NCBI RefSeq assembly: GCF_004570385.1
Contig: NZ_SPQL01000001.1
Span: forward strand, 465,336-529,335
DNA: 64,000 nucleotides
Source of the DNA: Blastococcus sp. CT_GayMR19
GTDB taxonomy: Bacteria > Actinomycetota > Actinomycetes > Mycobacteriales > Geodermatophilaceae
Direction of reading: 5' to 3'
The notes under the pieces are model-generated. The model saw nothing but the letters and a program-made list of their open reading frames with translations. It made no database searches and was not told the origin of the DNA. Made by a program: the position numbers and the translations under genes. Shown here piece after piece: positions 37,839 to 47,117 of this stretch; the stretch's first letter is position 1, and each line of letters begins with the position of its first letter.

Positions 37839-38468
37839 TCAGACCGCCGGGAGCGCGTTCAGCTTCCGGCTCTGGATGACCTCGTCGACGATGCCGTACT
37901 CCTTGCACTCCTGGGCGGTGAGGATCTTGTCCCGCTCGATGTCGGTGCGGACCTGCGCCACGGTCTGCCCCGTGTGCCGCGCCAGGATCTCCTCCATCTG
38001 CGAGCGCACCCGCTGGATCTCGGCGGCGTGGATCTCCAGGTCCGAGACCTGACCGCCGGACTCGCCCGAGGGCTGGTGGATCAGCACCCGCGAGTACGGC
38101 AGCGCCAGCCGCTTGCCCGGTGTGCCGGCCGCGAGCAGGACGGCGGCGGCCGAGGCGGCCTGGCCCATGCAGACGGTCTGGATGTCGGGGCGGACGAACA
38201 TCATCGTGTCGTAGATGGCCATGAGCGACGTGAACGAGCCGCCGGGCGAGTTGATGTAGATCGTGATGTCACGGTCGGGGTCGGTGGACTCCAGCGTGAT
38301 CAGCTGGGCCATGACGTCGTTGGCCGAGGCGTCGTCGATCTGCACGCCGAGGAAGATGATCCGTTCCTCGAAGAGCTTGTTGTAGGGGTTGGACTCCTTC
38401 ATGCCGTAGCTCGTGCGCTCCACGAAGGAAGGCAGGATGTAGCGGCTGGAGGGCATCTGGAAGCTCAT
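37839..38468 (-). CDS. clpP: ATP-dependent Clp protease proteolytic subunit
   Basis: A 209-residue serine protease of the ClpP barrel. The catalytic Ser106 is in [10 protein letters not shown], His131 in VLIHQPSG, and an Asp near residue 180 ([10 protein letters not shown]) completes the triad. It lies second in the clpP pair. In actinobacteria the two different subunits assemble into a mixed ClpP1P2 tetradecamer, and this one corresponds to ClpP2. GGAG precedes the ATG by 9 bases. 18 bases separate it from the first clpP. Confidence 0.97.
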   Translation of the reverse strand: MSFQMPSSRYILPSFVERTSYGMKESNPYNKLFEERIIFLGVQIDDASANDVMAQLITLESTDPDRDITIYINSPGGSFTSLMAIYDTMMFVRPDIQTVCMGQAASAAAVLLAAGTPGKRLALPYSRVLIHQPSGESGGQVSDLEIHAAEIQRVRSQMEEILARHTGQTVAQVRTDIERDKILTAQECKEYGIVDEVIQSRKLNALPAV

Positions 38469-38486
38469 CGTCTGTTCTCCGAACCG

Positions 38487-39125
38487 TCAGTTGTCGGTGA
38501 CCGGGTTGGTGCTGTCGGTCATGGCGGCGCGGCTGACCACGTGGTCGACGAAGCCGTACTCCAGGGCCTCCTTCGCCGTGAACCAGCGGTCACGGTCGGA
38601 GTCCTTCTCGATCTGCTCCACCGGCTGACCGGTGTGCTGCGCCTGCAGCTCGTTGAGCTCCTGCTTGGTGCGGCGGAACAGGTCGGCCTGGATGGCGATG
38701 TCCGAGGCGGTGCCCCCGACGCCGGCCGACGGCTGGTGCATCATGATCCGCGCGTGCGGCAGGGCGTACCGCTTGCCGCTGGTGCCGGCGGTGAGCAGGA
38801 ACTGCCCCATCGAGGCGGCCAGCCCCATGCCGTAGGTGGCGACGTCGCAGTCGATGAACTGCATCGTGTCGTAGATCGCCATGCCCGCGGTGACCGAGCC
38901 ACCGGGCGAGTTGATGTAGAGGTGGATGTCGCGCTTCGGGTCCTCGGCGGACAGCAGGAGCATCTGAGCGGCCAGCTGGTTGGCGATGACGTCGTCGACC
39001 TGGCTGCCCAGGAAGATGATCCGCTCGCGCAGCAGGCGCTCGTAGACCGAGTCGCCGAGGTTCATCATCCCCCCGGCGCCGCGCAGCACGGGCGCGCTCG
39101 CCAGGTTCGGGTCGAGGGTGCTCAC
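38487..39125 (-). CDS. clpP: ATP-dependent Clp protease proteolytic subunit
   Basis: A 212-residue paralogue of the neighbouring subunit, with Ser105 in [10 protein letters not shown], His130 in [11 protein letters not shown] and the acidic residue in [10 protein letters not shown]. Its position first in the pair corresponds to ClpP1. The start is GTG 39125 with GGAGG 11 bases upstream; an internal ATG at residue 20 ([14 protein letters not shown]) is close to the mature N-terminus usual for ClpP, so the first part is probably a cleaved propeptide. Confidence 0.97.
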   Translation of the reverse strand: MSTLDPNLASAPVLRGAGGMMNLGDSVYERLLRERIIFLGSQVDDVIANQLAAQMLLLSAEDPKRDIHLYINSPGGSVTAGMAIYDTMQFIDCDVATYGMGLAASMGQFLLTAGTSGKRYALPHARIMMHQPSAGVGGTASDIAIQADLFRRTKQELNELQAQHTGQPVEQIEKDSDRDRWFTAKEALEYGFVDHVVSRAAMTDSTNPVTDN

Positions 39126-39330
39126 GGGTGGAATGACCTCCGTAGGACTGTCGATGCAGTCGGTCTCGGTGGGCGAATGAGTCGGTGGTGCGGGCCAGAG
39201 CGGCGCCCCGGGAAGCGGTACCCCCCGGCGGTCGCCTGAGTCCTGTCGACCCTAACGCGCACCTCCGACGTCGCAGTCCTCCTCGGGGCGGTGTTCGCCG
39301 ACGGCGCAGCAGAACGCCCCGAAACGACAG

Positions 39331-39363
39331 CGCCGCCCCGTCCCGGATCGGGAGGGGGCGGCG
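39331..39363 (-). terminator. tig terminator
   Basis: CGCCGCCCC (39331-39339) pairs with GGGGCGGCG (39355-39363) around a 15-base loop, 18 bases beyond the tig stop. It separates tig from the clpP operon. The remaining 39126-39330 spacer probably contains the clpP promoter. Confidence 0.75.
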
Positions 39364-39381
39364 TCGTCGGGCTCGCCGGCG

Positions 39382-40791
39382 TCAGCCGTCGGCGCCCTCC
39401 TGGACCTCGACGTCGGCGACCTTGGCCGGTGCGGCGTCGTCGTCGGCGGCCGCGGCCGGCGCCTGGACCGTCTTCGGGCGCAGCGCCTCGAGGTCGACGA
39501 CGTTGCCCGATGCGTCGGTGATCGTCGTCTCCTCGAGCAGCTTCGCGAGGGTCTTCGTGCGGCGGACGTCGGCCACGAACTCGGCGATGTTGCCGCCCTG
39601 CTGCAGCTGCTGGGCGTACTGCTCCGGGCTCATCCGGCTGCGCTGGGCCTGGGCCATGATCTGCGCGGAGAGGTCCTCGTTGTCGACGGTGACCTCACGG
39701 GCGTCGGCGATCGCATCCAGGATGAACTGGGTGCGCACCGCCTCCTCGACCGTCTTGCGCTGCTCGGCCTCGTAGGCCTCGCGGTCCTCGGTGCCGGCGA
39801 TCTTGAGGTAGCTGTCCCAGTCCATGCCGGCCTGCTGCAGCTCCTGCTCGAAGGCGCGGTTGCGCCACTCGATCTCGCGCTCCACCAGCTTCTCGGGCAC
39901 CGGCACCTCGACGACCTCGAGCAGGTGCTCGACCAGCTTGTCGCGGGCCTGCGCCCCCTGCTGGAGCGTCTTGGTGCGGGCCAGCCGGGTGCGGACGTCG
40001 TCGCGCAGCTCGGCCAGGGTGTCGAACTCGCTCGCCGTGGAGGCGAACTCGTCGTCCAGCTCCGGCAGGTCCTTGGTCTTGACCGAGCGGACCGTGACGG
40101 TGACGTCGGCGGACTCGCCGGCGTTCGGCCCGGAGAGCAGGGCCGTCGAGAAGGTCTTCGACTCCTCGGCGGACAGCCCGCGGACGGCGTCGTCCAGGCC
40201 CTCCATCAGGTTGCCCGAACCGACCTCGTAGGACATGCCGGTCGTCGAGCCGTCCTCGAGGACCTCGCCGTTCAGCTTGGCCTCGAGGTCGATCGAGACG
40301 AAGTCGCCGTCCTGCGCCGCGCGCTCGACGCCGGTGAGCATCGCGAAGCGCTCGCGCATGACGTCGACCTGCTTGTCGATGTCCTCGTCGGCGACCTCGA
40401 CGTCCTCGACCGTGACGGCGAGGTTCTCCAGCGGCGGGAGCTCCACCTGCGGGGCGACGTCGACCTCGGCGGTGAAGGCGAGGGTGTCGTTGTCGTCGAG
40501 GCGGGTGACCTCGATGTCGGGCTGGCCCAGGACGCGGACCTGGTTCTCGCGGACGACCTCGGAGTAGACCTCCGGGATGGCGTGCTGGACGACCTGCTCC
40601 AGGACGACGGGGCGGCCGATCCGCTGGTCGAGCACGCGGTTGGGCACCTTGCCGGGGCGGAAGCCAGGCACGCGCACCTGCTTGCCGAGCTCCTTGTAGA
40701 CCTCACCGAAGGCGTGGTCCAGGTCCCCCCAGGGCACCTCGATCGCCATCCGGACCCGTGTGGGGCCGAGTTCCTCGATGGTGCTCTTCAC
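39382..40791 (-). CDS. tig: Trigger factor chaperone
   Basis: A 469-residue ribosome-bound chaperone and prolyl isomerase. The N-terminal ribosome-binding signature is VPGFRPGKVP. A central FKBP domain (AQDGDFVSIDLEAKLNGE) and a helical C-terminal chaperone domain follow, and an Ala/Asp-rich tail ends the protein. GTG 40791 gives the canonical MKSTIEELGPTRV start; an open frame continues upstream without homology. Confidence 0.97.
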   Translation of the reverse strand: MKSTIEELGPTRVRMAIEVPWGDLDHAFGEVYKELGKQVRVPGFRPGKVPNRVLDQRIGRPVVLEQVVQHAIPEVYSEVVRENQVRVLGQPDIEVTRLDDNDTLAFTAEVDVAPQVELPPLENLAVTVEDVEVADEDIDKQVDVMRERFAMLTGVERAAQDGDFVSIDLEAKLNGEVLEDGSTTGMSYEVGSGNLMEGLDDAVRGLSAEESKTFSTALLSGPNAGESADVTVTVRSVKTKDLPELDDEFASTASEFDTLAELRDDVRTRLARTKTLQQGAQARDKLVEHLLEVVEVPVPEKLVEREIEWRNRAFEQELQQAGMDWDSYLKIAGTEDREAYEAEQRKTVEEAVRTQFILDAIADAREVTVDNEDLSAQIMAQAQRSRMSPEQYAQQLQQGGNIAEFVADVRRTKTLAKLLEETTITDASGNVVDLEALRPKTVQAPAAAADDDAAPAKVADVEVQEGADG

Positions 40792-41150
40792 AGCGGCAGT
40801 GCTCCTCGATCGCAGGCGGGGGGTGGGGCGCGTCCAGGGGGTGGACGGCGCCGGATCGCCCCCGAGTCTAGAGACGTCGGGCGCGCCGCCGCCGTGGCGG
40901 GCGGAGCAGCCCTGGACATGCAGGGCGGAGGCGACCGCATTCCACCGGCTGACCGGTGACGAAGGGACCGAGCCGGCCGAGGAGGCCCGGGGCTGCTGAC
41001 GGTGCTCACCGGCCGGAGCCCCGGGTCCACCGCCGGCCGGACGGACTCTCCACCGCCGAGGTGCGCGTCCTCCCGCGCCGACCGATCCACTCTCGCTGCG
41101 TGCCTCCGGCGATCTTGACGAGCAGAGTGACCCACGACACAGTCGCCGGC
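40792..41150. other. Divergent spacer tig / esterase
   Basis: These 359 bases separate divergent genes, and no gene is supported. TAGACT on the minus strand (40865-40870) is a candidate tig -10 element; the same hexamer occurs in front of the tRNA-Pro gene. A segment near 41030-41150 leads into the esterase and has no clear ribosome binding site. Confidence 0.35.
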
Positions 41151-42263
41151 ATGACCGACACGAGCCAGGCGCCGCCGTCCCAGCACGCCCGGCAGGAAGG
41201 CCGGCTGGGTGACCCGACCATCGAGCTGCGAAACGACCCCCGGCTGCACCCGCGGCTGTTGGCCGCGCTGGCCGCGTTCGGTCTCGACGGACACGCGGCG
41301 GGCCCGTCCATCGATCGGAGCGCGCCGCCGGAGGCACTCGCCGAGTTCGTCGGCCAGGTGCACGCAGGATTCGAGGGGCTGTACGCGGCCCTGCCCAACG
41401 AATGGCCCGACGAGGCGCCGTCCGGCGTCACCCACCGGACCGAGACGGTGCAGGGCGTGGACGGCAACGAGATCCCGCTGCACATCTACCGACCGGCCGG
41501 GGCGGACGGACCGCTGCCGGGCACCGTCTACATCCACGGCGGGGGGATGACGATCCTCGACGCGCACAACCGCGTGCACCGGCAGTGGAGCGAGGACCTC
41601 GCCGCGTCCGGGATGGTCGTGGTGACCGTGGGCTTCCGCAACGCGTGGACCCCGGACGGAGCGAAGCCGTTCCCGGCCGGGTTGAACGACTGCAGCACCG
41701 CCCTGGACTGGATCCACGAGCACCGCGACGAACTGGGCATGACGACGCTGGTGCTGCAGGGGGAATCCGGCGGCGCCAACCTCGTGCTCGCGACCGCGCT
41801 GAAGGCCAAGCGGGAAGGGCGCCTGGACCGGATCGACGGCGTCTACGCGATGGTGCCCTACATCAGCGGTGGCTACGGCTGGTACACCGACCGCAAGCTG
41901 CGGGAACTGCCGTCGATGGTGGAGAACGAAGGGCACTACCTCAACTGCGCGATGATGGACATGCTGGTCGCGGTCTACGACCCGACCGGCGAGAACGCCG
42001 AGAACCCGCTCTGCTGGCCGTACTTCGCCACCGAGGCCGACGTCGAGGGCATGCCGCCGCACGTCATCAGCGTCAACGAACTGGATCCGTTGCGGGACGA
42101 GGGGATCGCCTACTTCCGCTTGCTGCAGCGCGCCGGCGTCCCGGTGGTCGGGCGGGTGAACCTGGGTCTGACCCATGCCGCGGACATGTCGTTCCGTCAG
42201 GCGGTGATGGACGCGTACAAGGCGACGGTCCGCGACATCCGCGGCTTCGCAGGCAGCCTCTGA
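41151..42263 (+). CDS. Alpha/beta hydrolase, HSL-type esterase
   Basis: A 370-residue serine hydrolase of the hormone-sensitive-lipase group. The oxyanion motif HGGG is at residues 129-132 and the nucleophile Ser206 is in GESGGAN. The Asp in SVNELDPLRDEG and the His in GLTHAADM complete the triad. It probably hydrolyses short acyl or carboxyl esters in the cytosol; no signal peptide is seen. ATG 41151 is chosen as the first start before conserved sequence, though a GTG eight codons earlier is possible. It is convergent with tRNA-Pro. Confidence 0.87.
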   Translation: MTDTSQAPPSQHARQEGRLGDPTIELRNDPRLHPRLLAALAAFGLDGHAAGPSIDRSAPPEALAEFVGQVHAGFEGLYAALPNEWPDEAPSGVTHRTETVQGVDGNEIPLHIYRPAGADGPLPGTVYIHGGGMTILDAHNRVHRQWSEDLAASGMVVVTVGFRNAWTPDGAKPFPAGLNDCSTALDWIHEHRDELGMTTLVLQGESGGANLVLATALKAKREGRLDRIDGVYAMVPYISGGYGWYTDRKLRELPSMVENEGHYLNCAMMDMLVAVYDPTGENAENPLCWPYFATEADVEGMPPHVISVNELDPLRDEGIAYFRLLQRAGVPVVGRVNLGLTHAADMSFRQAVMDAYKATVRDIRGFAGSL

Positions 42264-42311
42264 CCGAACCTGACGTCGTGTGGCGGGCTGCGCCACCTAC
42301 AGCGCTCACGG

Positions 42312-42385
42312 TCGGGGTGACAGGATTTGAACCTGCGGCCCCCTGCTCCCAAAGCAGGTGCGCTACCAAGCTGCGCCACACCCCG
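42312..42385 (-). tRNA. tRNA-Pro (UGG)
   Basis: Read on the minus strand, the cloverleaf is complete. It has a 7-bp acceptor CGGGGTG/CACCCCG with discriminator A at 42312 and a D arm GCGC/GCGC. The anticodon stem CCTGC/GCAGG holds loop TTTGGGA (anticodon TGG), and the T arm is GCAGG-TTCAAAT-CCTGT. CCA is not encoded. Confidence 0.97.
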
Positions 42386-42395
42386 TGGCCGCCCG

Positions 42396-42401
42396 AGTCT
42401 A
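42396..42401 (-). promoter_or_regulatory. tRNA-Pro -10 element
   Basis: TAGACT on the minus strand is 10 bases upstream of the tRNA 5' end, which puts a start point very close to the mature 5' end. No convincing -35 is seen. Confidence 0.4.
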
Positions 42402-42528
42402 GGTCCAGGCCCGACCGGGGCGCGGGCGGATCTGCGGGCCTCTCGCGCAGGAGGCCCTGGCGGCACCCGCCGGTCCGCGCCAGGCTGACCGACGACGGGC
42501 AACCATGACGAGTTCTCAGGGGGACCTC

Positions 42529-43518
42529 ATGCGCCGTCCACTCCGGCACGCCGCCGCGGCCGTCGTTCTCCTCCCTCCGCTGCTCCTCGCCTCCGCGGCG
42601 CCCGCCCTCGCGCACGACGAGCTCCCTGCCGCCTACCGGCTGCACGGTGACCCGGAGGGTTCGCTGTTCGAGGGCATCGCGGTGTCGCGCGACCGGGAGA
42701 CCTTCTACGTCAGCGAGATCACCGGCGGGGAGATCCACCGCGGCGAGGTCGACGAGGCCGGGACGGAGGTCTGGCTCGACGCGGACGACGCCATCAGGGA
42801 CGGCCGTCGCGCCGCCATCGGACTCGCCACCGACCACCGCGACCGGGTCTACGTCGCAGGTGGTGACAACGCGACCCAACCGGACGCTGCGGCCGACGAT
42901 CCCGACTTCTGGGTCTACGACGAGGACGGCGAACTGCTGGCTTCCCTGCGCGTGCCCGCCGACGGTCCGGTGTTCCTCAACGACGTCGTCGTCGGCCCGG
43001 ACGGCGCGGCGTACGTCACCGACTCGGTGACCCCGCAGATCTTCCGGATCGCCCGCGAGGACGGCGACTGGCAGGCCACGGTCTGGGCCGCGGCCGACGC
43101 GCCCGGGGCACCCGAGCCCGGAGAAGGATTCGGACTCAACGGCATCGAGGTCGGCCCCGACTGCCGGTCGGTGATCGTCGCGCAGAGCGACGTCGGCGCG
43201 CTGTGGCGCTACGACCTGGAGACGGCGGAACCGACCCGGATCGACGCCGGCGACGTCGACCTCACGTCCACCGACGGTCTCGTGGTGAAGGGCGACACGC
43301 TCGTCGCCGTCCGCAACTTCCCGCAGGTGCTCACCTACCTGCGGCTGGACGACGACGTCACGTCGGCGGAGTTGCTCGCCGAGGTGCCGACCGATCCCGA
43401 CCGGGTGTTCACCACCGGGGACGTCGCCGAGCGGCGCCTGCTGCTGGTGGACAGCCAGTTCGACGAGGAGCCGCCCTCCCCCGACTCGGAGGTCGTGGCG
43501 CGGCCCTTCCGGCCCTGA
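42529..43518 (+). CDS. Secreted SMP-30/gluconolactonase-like protein
   Basis: A 329-residue exported protein. A Sec signal peptide (MRRPLRHAAAAVVLLPPLLL then APALA-HDE) is followed by a six-bladed propeller-like repeat pattern typical of SMP-30/NHL lactonases: GIAVSRDRETFYVSE, LNDVVVGPDGAAYVTDS and GLNGIEVGPDCRSV. The metal-ligand Asn and Asp positions are visible. The ATG at 42529 has AGGGGGA 5 bases upstream; an in-frame ATG at 42505 is less likely. The substrate is unknown. Confidence 0.85.
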   Translation: MRRPLRHAAAAVVLLPPLLLASAAPALAHDELPAAYRLHGDPEGSLFEGIAVSRDRETFYVSEITGGEIHRGEVDEAGTEVWLDADDAIRDGRRAAIGLATDHRDRVYVAGGDNATQPDAAADDPDFWVYDEDGELLASLRVPADGPVFLNDVVVGPDGAAYVTDSVTPQIFRIAREDGDWQATVWAAADAPGAPEPGEGFGLNGIEVGPDCRSVIVAQSDVGALWRYDLETAEPTRIDAGDVDLTSTDGLVVKGDTLVAVRNFPQVLTYLRLDDDVTSAELLAEVPTDPDRVFTTGDVAERRLLLVDSQFDEEPPSPDSEVVARPFRP

Positions 43519-43590
43519 CGCCTCCCCAAGCCCGCTCGTCCTCGCCCCGTCGCCGTGGCCGCGGTCGTACGGCTCCGACCGCGCCTCGTG

Positions 43591-44469
43591 TCAGCTGTGG
43601 CCGATCCGAGCCACCCGCCCGGGCGGCGGCTCGGCGACGGCATCGGGGTGCAGCAGCCACGCCAGCGCCTCGACGCCCGAGACCAGCCCCGGACCGGGCT
43701 GGACGACGAGACGTGCGGAGTCGATCGCGACCAGTGGGATTTCTGGCAGCCGGGCTGCCACCGGGGAGCACTGCTCGAGGGCGGCGTCCAGCCCGAAGCC
43801 GCACGGCGCGACCACGACGACGTCGGCCGCGGGGAGGTCCGCCCACCGGGTGGCCACGCTGCGGCCGCCGGCCGCCCCACCGACCGGATCACCCCCGGCC
43901 CGGACGACCAGCTCCGGCACCCAGTGCCCCGCGAGGAACGGCGGATCGGTCCACTCCAGGACCAGTACCCGTGGCCTGGACCGGCCGGCCACGGCCCGCT
44001 CGACTGCGGACAACCGTGTCCGGAGCTCCGCGTTCAACGCCGTCGCCGCGTCTGCTGCGCCGGCGGCATTCCCGACGGCGGTGATGCAGTCCAGGACGTC
44101 GTCCAGCGAATGGGGGTCGAGCGAGAGCACAGCGGCGTCGGTGCCGATCGCCCTGCACGCCTCCTCCACCGTGCCGGCCGGGAGCGCGCACACGCGGCAG
44201 AGGTCCTGGGTGAGGATCAGGTCCGGCGCCAGGGCGACGAGGGCAGCGCGATCGAGCTCGTACATCGGGAGGCCGAGGGCGGTGCGTTGGCGCACCCACG
44301 CGTCGATCTCCTGCGGCGAGAGGTCCGGCGGAAGGGCGGTGTCGACGACGACAGGACAACGCTCCCGAGCGTCTCCGGCGCACTCGAAGGTGACGCCCAC
44401 CAGCTCATCGGCGATGCCGAGCTCGCTCACGATCTCGGTGGCGGCGGGCAGGAGCGAGGCGATGCGCAC
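43591..44469 (-). CDS. Cobalamin-binding (BtuF-like) protein
   Basis: A 292-residue helical-backbone metal/corrinoid-binding protein of the periplasmic-binding class III fold: VRIASLLPAATEIVSELG at the start and LVALAPDLILTQDLCRVCALP in the middle. There is no signal peptide or lipobox, as in many actinobacterial stand-alone cobalamin-binding proteins, so it may be cytosolic and not part of an importer. No permease or ATPase is adjacent. The start is GTG 44469; a long upstream frame is not homologous. Confidence 0.82.
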   Translation of the reverse strand: MRIASLLPAATEIVSELGIADELVGVTFECAGDARERCPVVVDTALPPDLSPQEIDAWVRQRTALGLPMYELDRAALVALAPDLILTQDLCRVCALPAGTVEEACRAIGTDAAVLSLDPHSLDDVLDCITAVGNAAGAADAATALNAELRTRLSAVERAVAGRSRPRVLVLEWTDPPFLAGHWVPELVVRAGGDPVGGAAGGRSVATRWADLPAADVVVVAPCGFGLDAALEQCSPVAARLPEIPLVAIDSARLVVQPGPGLVSGVEALAWLLHPDAVAEPPPGRVARIGHS

Positions 44470-44825
44470 CCGGTCACCGTAGGGCCGGGCGGCGGCAAAG
44501 ATCCTCGCGAGGAGGAGGAGGCGGGGCGTCGGCTCCCGTTGTGGGGATCGCGGTACGACCGGCGAGGGTGGCGGCGGCGGTGGCCGTGCGCCACCTCGTG
44601 TCGTCCTCGAGGTGCTCGCCCACGTTGCCGGCGGTCCTGGCTGGAGACTCGGAGAGCCCCACCTGCCGAGACTCGACATGCGCGCGACCGACGTGCTGTC
44701 GCGCCCCGACGCAGCCCGGAATCGTCGGGCGCTACTCTCGACCCGGACCGAGGGTCCCGCGGAGCCATGATCCGGCGGGTCACTCACCGGGAGCGGCCGG
44801 GATCCCCCGACCTGTCCCACGTCCC
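44470..44825. other. Spacer before tRNA-Gly
   Basis: No gene is supported in these 356 bases. Frames present are low-complexity shadows. The sequence TACTCT near 44732 could act as a -10 for tRNA-Gly, but it is too far from the gene for a direct start. I looked for a cobalamin riboswitch in front of the BtuF-like gene and did not find its conserved boxes. Confidence 0.35.
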
Positions 44826-44899
44826 GCGGGTGTAGCTCAATGGTAGAGCCCCAGCCTTCCAAGCTGGCCATGCCGGTTCGATCCCGGTCACCCGCTCCA
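44826..44899 (+). tRNA. tRNA-Gly (UCC)
   Basis: A complete cloverleaf: acceptor GCGGGTG/CACCCGC, discriminator T44896 and an encoded CCA at 44897-44899. The anticodon stem CCAGC/GCTGG holds loop CTTCCAA (anticodon TCC), and the T arm is GCCGG-TTCGATC-CCGGT. It marks the change from core gene order to accessory content. Confidence 0.97.
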
Positions 44900-45313
44900 G
44901 CGATGTCGCGGGAGTGGCGTCCACCAAGGTCTGTCGGGCGGTTCGCGCACGGTGACGGACCACAAGTGAGGCCGTTCGACGACCGATCCGGGTCGTTCGA
45001 CCGTGGACGGCGGATTGATGCCTCGGCCACGATGTTCGCCATGGCCCAGAGTTCCGGGCGCTCTCTCGGCCTACATCCCTGTGCGGAGACATGCGGCTCC
45101 TGAACCGTGGAGGGACGGACAGTCGGTTTCCGCTGGGCCAGCGAAAGGGGTGGTCATACGCGCCCAGTCGTCCGCCTTGTTGGGCGGGTCCAGTCAGCGC
45201 AAGGCGTGAGGGCGGCGGGAAACCGGGTCCTCCTCACCCGAGAGGTGTCACCCGCGTGCCGCTGGTCCAAGGAGACATGTCCCTGTTGCCGCGATCGAGA
45301 GAGTGCGAGAGCC
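44900..45313. other. Start of accessory island, no gene
   Basis: These 414 bases have a somewhat lower GC content and no supported reading frame. The imperfect inverted sequence CGACGACC...GGGTCGTTCG lies near 44974-44999. The last 50 bases contain a DosR-box-like palindrome in front of the pyridoxamine-oxidase-fold gene. No direct repeat of the tRNA-Gly 3' end was found in the window. Confidence 0.4.
45269..45284 (-). promoter_or_regulatory. DosR-box-like site
   Basis: On the minus strand the sequence GGGACATGTCTCCTT matches 9 of 12 fixed positions of the DosR consensus GGGACTTNNGNCCCT and contains the palindrome GACATGTC. It ends about 30 bases before the ATG at 45314. Confidence 0.35.
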
Positions 45314-45778
45314 ATGGCTGAGACGGAATCGACGGTCCGGAACTTGTCCGAAGACGGGTGCTGGGCGCTGCTCCGTACAACCAGCGTCGGCCGACTGGCC
45401 GTGTGCATGAACAACCAACCCGACATCTTCCCGATCAACTATGCGGTCGACCACGGAACCGTGGTCTTCCGCTCGGCGGCCGGCACCAAGATGTCCGCCG
45501 CATTGTCCGACTCCCTGGTCGGCCTCGAAGCTGACGGTTTCGACGCCGACAGCGCAGAGGCGTGGAGCGTCGTCATCACCGGACACGCCGAGGAGATCAC
45601 CACAAGTCAGGCTTTGCTCGACACCGTCGAGCTAGCACTCTTCCCATGGCAGGCAGGAGACAAAGGACGCTTCGTGCGAATCGTTCCGACAACGACCAGC
45701 GGTCGGCGTTTCCCGGTCGCCGACCCGAGTGTGTGGCTGACGCCGCTTTCGGGTGTGAAGCGCGCGTCGATGGAATAG
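45314..45778 (+). CDS. Pyridoxamine 5'-phosphate oxidase-fold flavoprotein
   Basis: A 154-residue split-barrel FMN- or F420-binding protein. LSEDGCWALLRTTSVGRLAV is the family N-terminal signature, followed by IFPINYAVDHGTVVFRSAAGTK, the cofactor phosphate-binding strand pair. Similar small proteins belong to the mycobacterial DosR regulon. The ATG at 45314 starts the conserved part; the upstream open frame is not homologous. It is a single gene facing into the island. Confidence 0.88.
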   Translation: MAETESTVRNLSEDGCWALLRTTSVGRLAVCMNNQPDIFPINYAVDHGTVVFRSAAGTKMSAALSDSLVGLEADGFDADSAEAWSVVITGHAEEITTSQALLDTVELALFPWQAGDKGRFVRIVPTTTSGRRFPVADPSVWLTPLSGVKRASME

Positions 45779-46277
45779 CGATCGCCCCGTGTTTGCACTG
45801 CCCAAAGGTGCCGCCGCGACCATCGGGATCCCCCGCCGCGACCCCCTACGCAGTAGTCCAGGCCGAGGGGTAGGCGACGATCCGAGGCGATCTCCTGGGC
45901 CACCGGCTGTCCAACCCGCCGGGCCGGCATGAGGTGCGCCCGGACCCAGCCCGCACGACGGTCAGTGCCAGGACGCTGAGCGTTGCCAGGCAGGCGTATC
46001 AGCAATGCGGGCCCCTGCCGTCTCGGCGAGGAGGTGCTGGCGACGGTTCAACAACCGCCGCCAACTGCAGGCCAGTCTTCCAACGGGCACAGCCCGATCC
46101 TCGCGCCCCGGCAAGCCGGGTAGAGGCATGCGGCCCGACGGCGCGGGCCATTGGTCGCTGGGTGTGCGTGCGGGTCGCCTCCACCAGTCCTTCTCAGGAG
46201 CGCGAGAGGACTTCTCCCCGCGGGTTGCAGGGCATCGGTCCCCGTGCGGCAACCGGCCATCGGGGTCAGGGTGAACC
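45779..46277. other. 499-base gap, no supported gene
   Basis: Several overlapping frames on both strands exist, but none has a ribosome binding site or recognisable family. Base composition is mixed, suggesting decayed DNA. It contains the 5' region of the first ABC gene; CAGGG lies about 9 bases before the ATG at 46278. Confidence 0.35.
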
Positions 46278-47116
46278 ATGCCCGCACAACGCACCCCGGT
46301 GTCCCCTGAACTTCGTGTCGCACCGCAGCCGTCCAGCATCGGCACGCTCGACCGCGTCTCGTCGCCCGCGTCCGACAGCAGCCGCCCGACCGGTGGGCTC
46401 GCCGCCCTCGTGCAAGGTGCCCGCCGGACCTACGGCGTCGGCGCGACGACCGTAGTCGCCCTCGACGACGTGACGGTCGGCTTCGCGGCCGGTGAGTTCA
46501 CCGCGATCATGGGCCCGTCGGGCTCCGGCAAGTCGACGCTGATGCACTGCATGGCCGGCCTCGACACGTTGACGTCCGGACAGCCTTCATCGGCGACACC
46601 GACCTGGCCACGCTGTCCGACCGGGACCTGACGGTCCTCCGCCGGGACCGCCTCGGTTTCGTCTTCCAGGCGTTCAACCTGCTCCCGACGCTGACTGCCG
46701 AGGAGAACATCACCTTGCCCGCCGACCTGGCGGGCCGGCCGGTTGACCGCGCGTGGTTCGACACCGTCGTCTCGACGTTGGGGCTGCAGGAAAGGCTCAC
46801 CCACCGGCCTGCCCAGCTCTCCGGAGGCCAGCAGCAGCGGACTGCGGCAGCCCGTGCGCTCGTTTCCAGGCCCGAGGTCGTGTTCGCCGACGAGCCTTCC
46901 GGCGCCCTTGACTCGAAGGCCTCCGCCGAGCTGCTGCGCTTCCTCCGCTCGGTTGTCGACGGCCTGGGTCAGACCGTCGTCATGGTCACCCACGACCCGG
47001 TGGCTGCCGCCTACGCCGACCGCGTGGTCTTCCTCGTTGACGGCTCGGTCGTCGAGGAGCTCGCCGCGCCTACCCGCGACTCGGTCCTCGAGACGATGAA
47101 GCGGCTGGGCGACTGA
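46278..47116 (+). pseudogene. MacB/LolD-type ABC ATPase, frameshifted
   Basis: The first frame encodes the N-terminus through Walker A ([20 protein letters not shown]). After about 46583 the sequence continues one frame over: [16 protein letters not shown]-loop FVFQAFNLLPTLT, signature LSGGQQQR, Walker B VVFADEPSGALD and H-loop VMVTHDP. Restoring one G after CAG at 46581-46583 gives a single protein of about 280 residues. It is adjacent to an FtsX-type permease with a 1-base gap, as in MacB-like exporters. It is either inactive or a sequencing error. Confidence 0.85.
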
Positions 47117-47117
47117 C

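Noticed and set aside
44470..44825. Cobalamin riboswitch upstream of the BtuF-like gene
   Set aside because: An AGCCAGGA-like string exists on the minus strand, but the other conserved boxes and the expected order are missing.
45607..46005. A 132-codon minus-strand frame after the flavoprotein gene
   Set aside because: It has no ribosome binding site, overlaps the flavoprotein gene on the other strand and shows no recognisable family.
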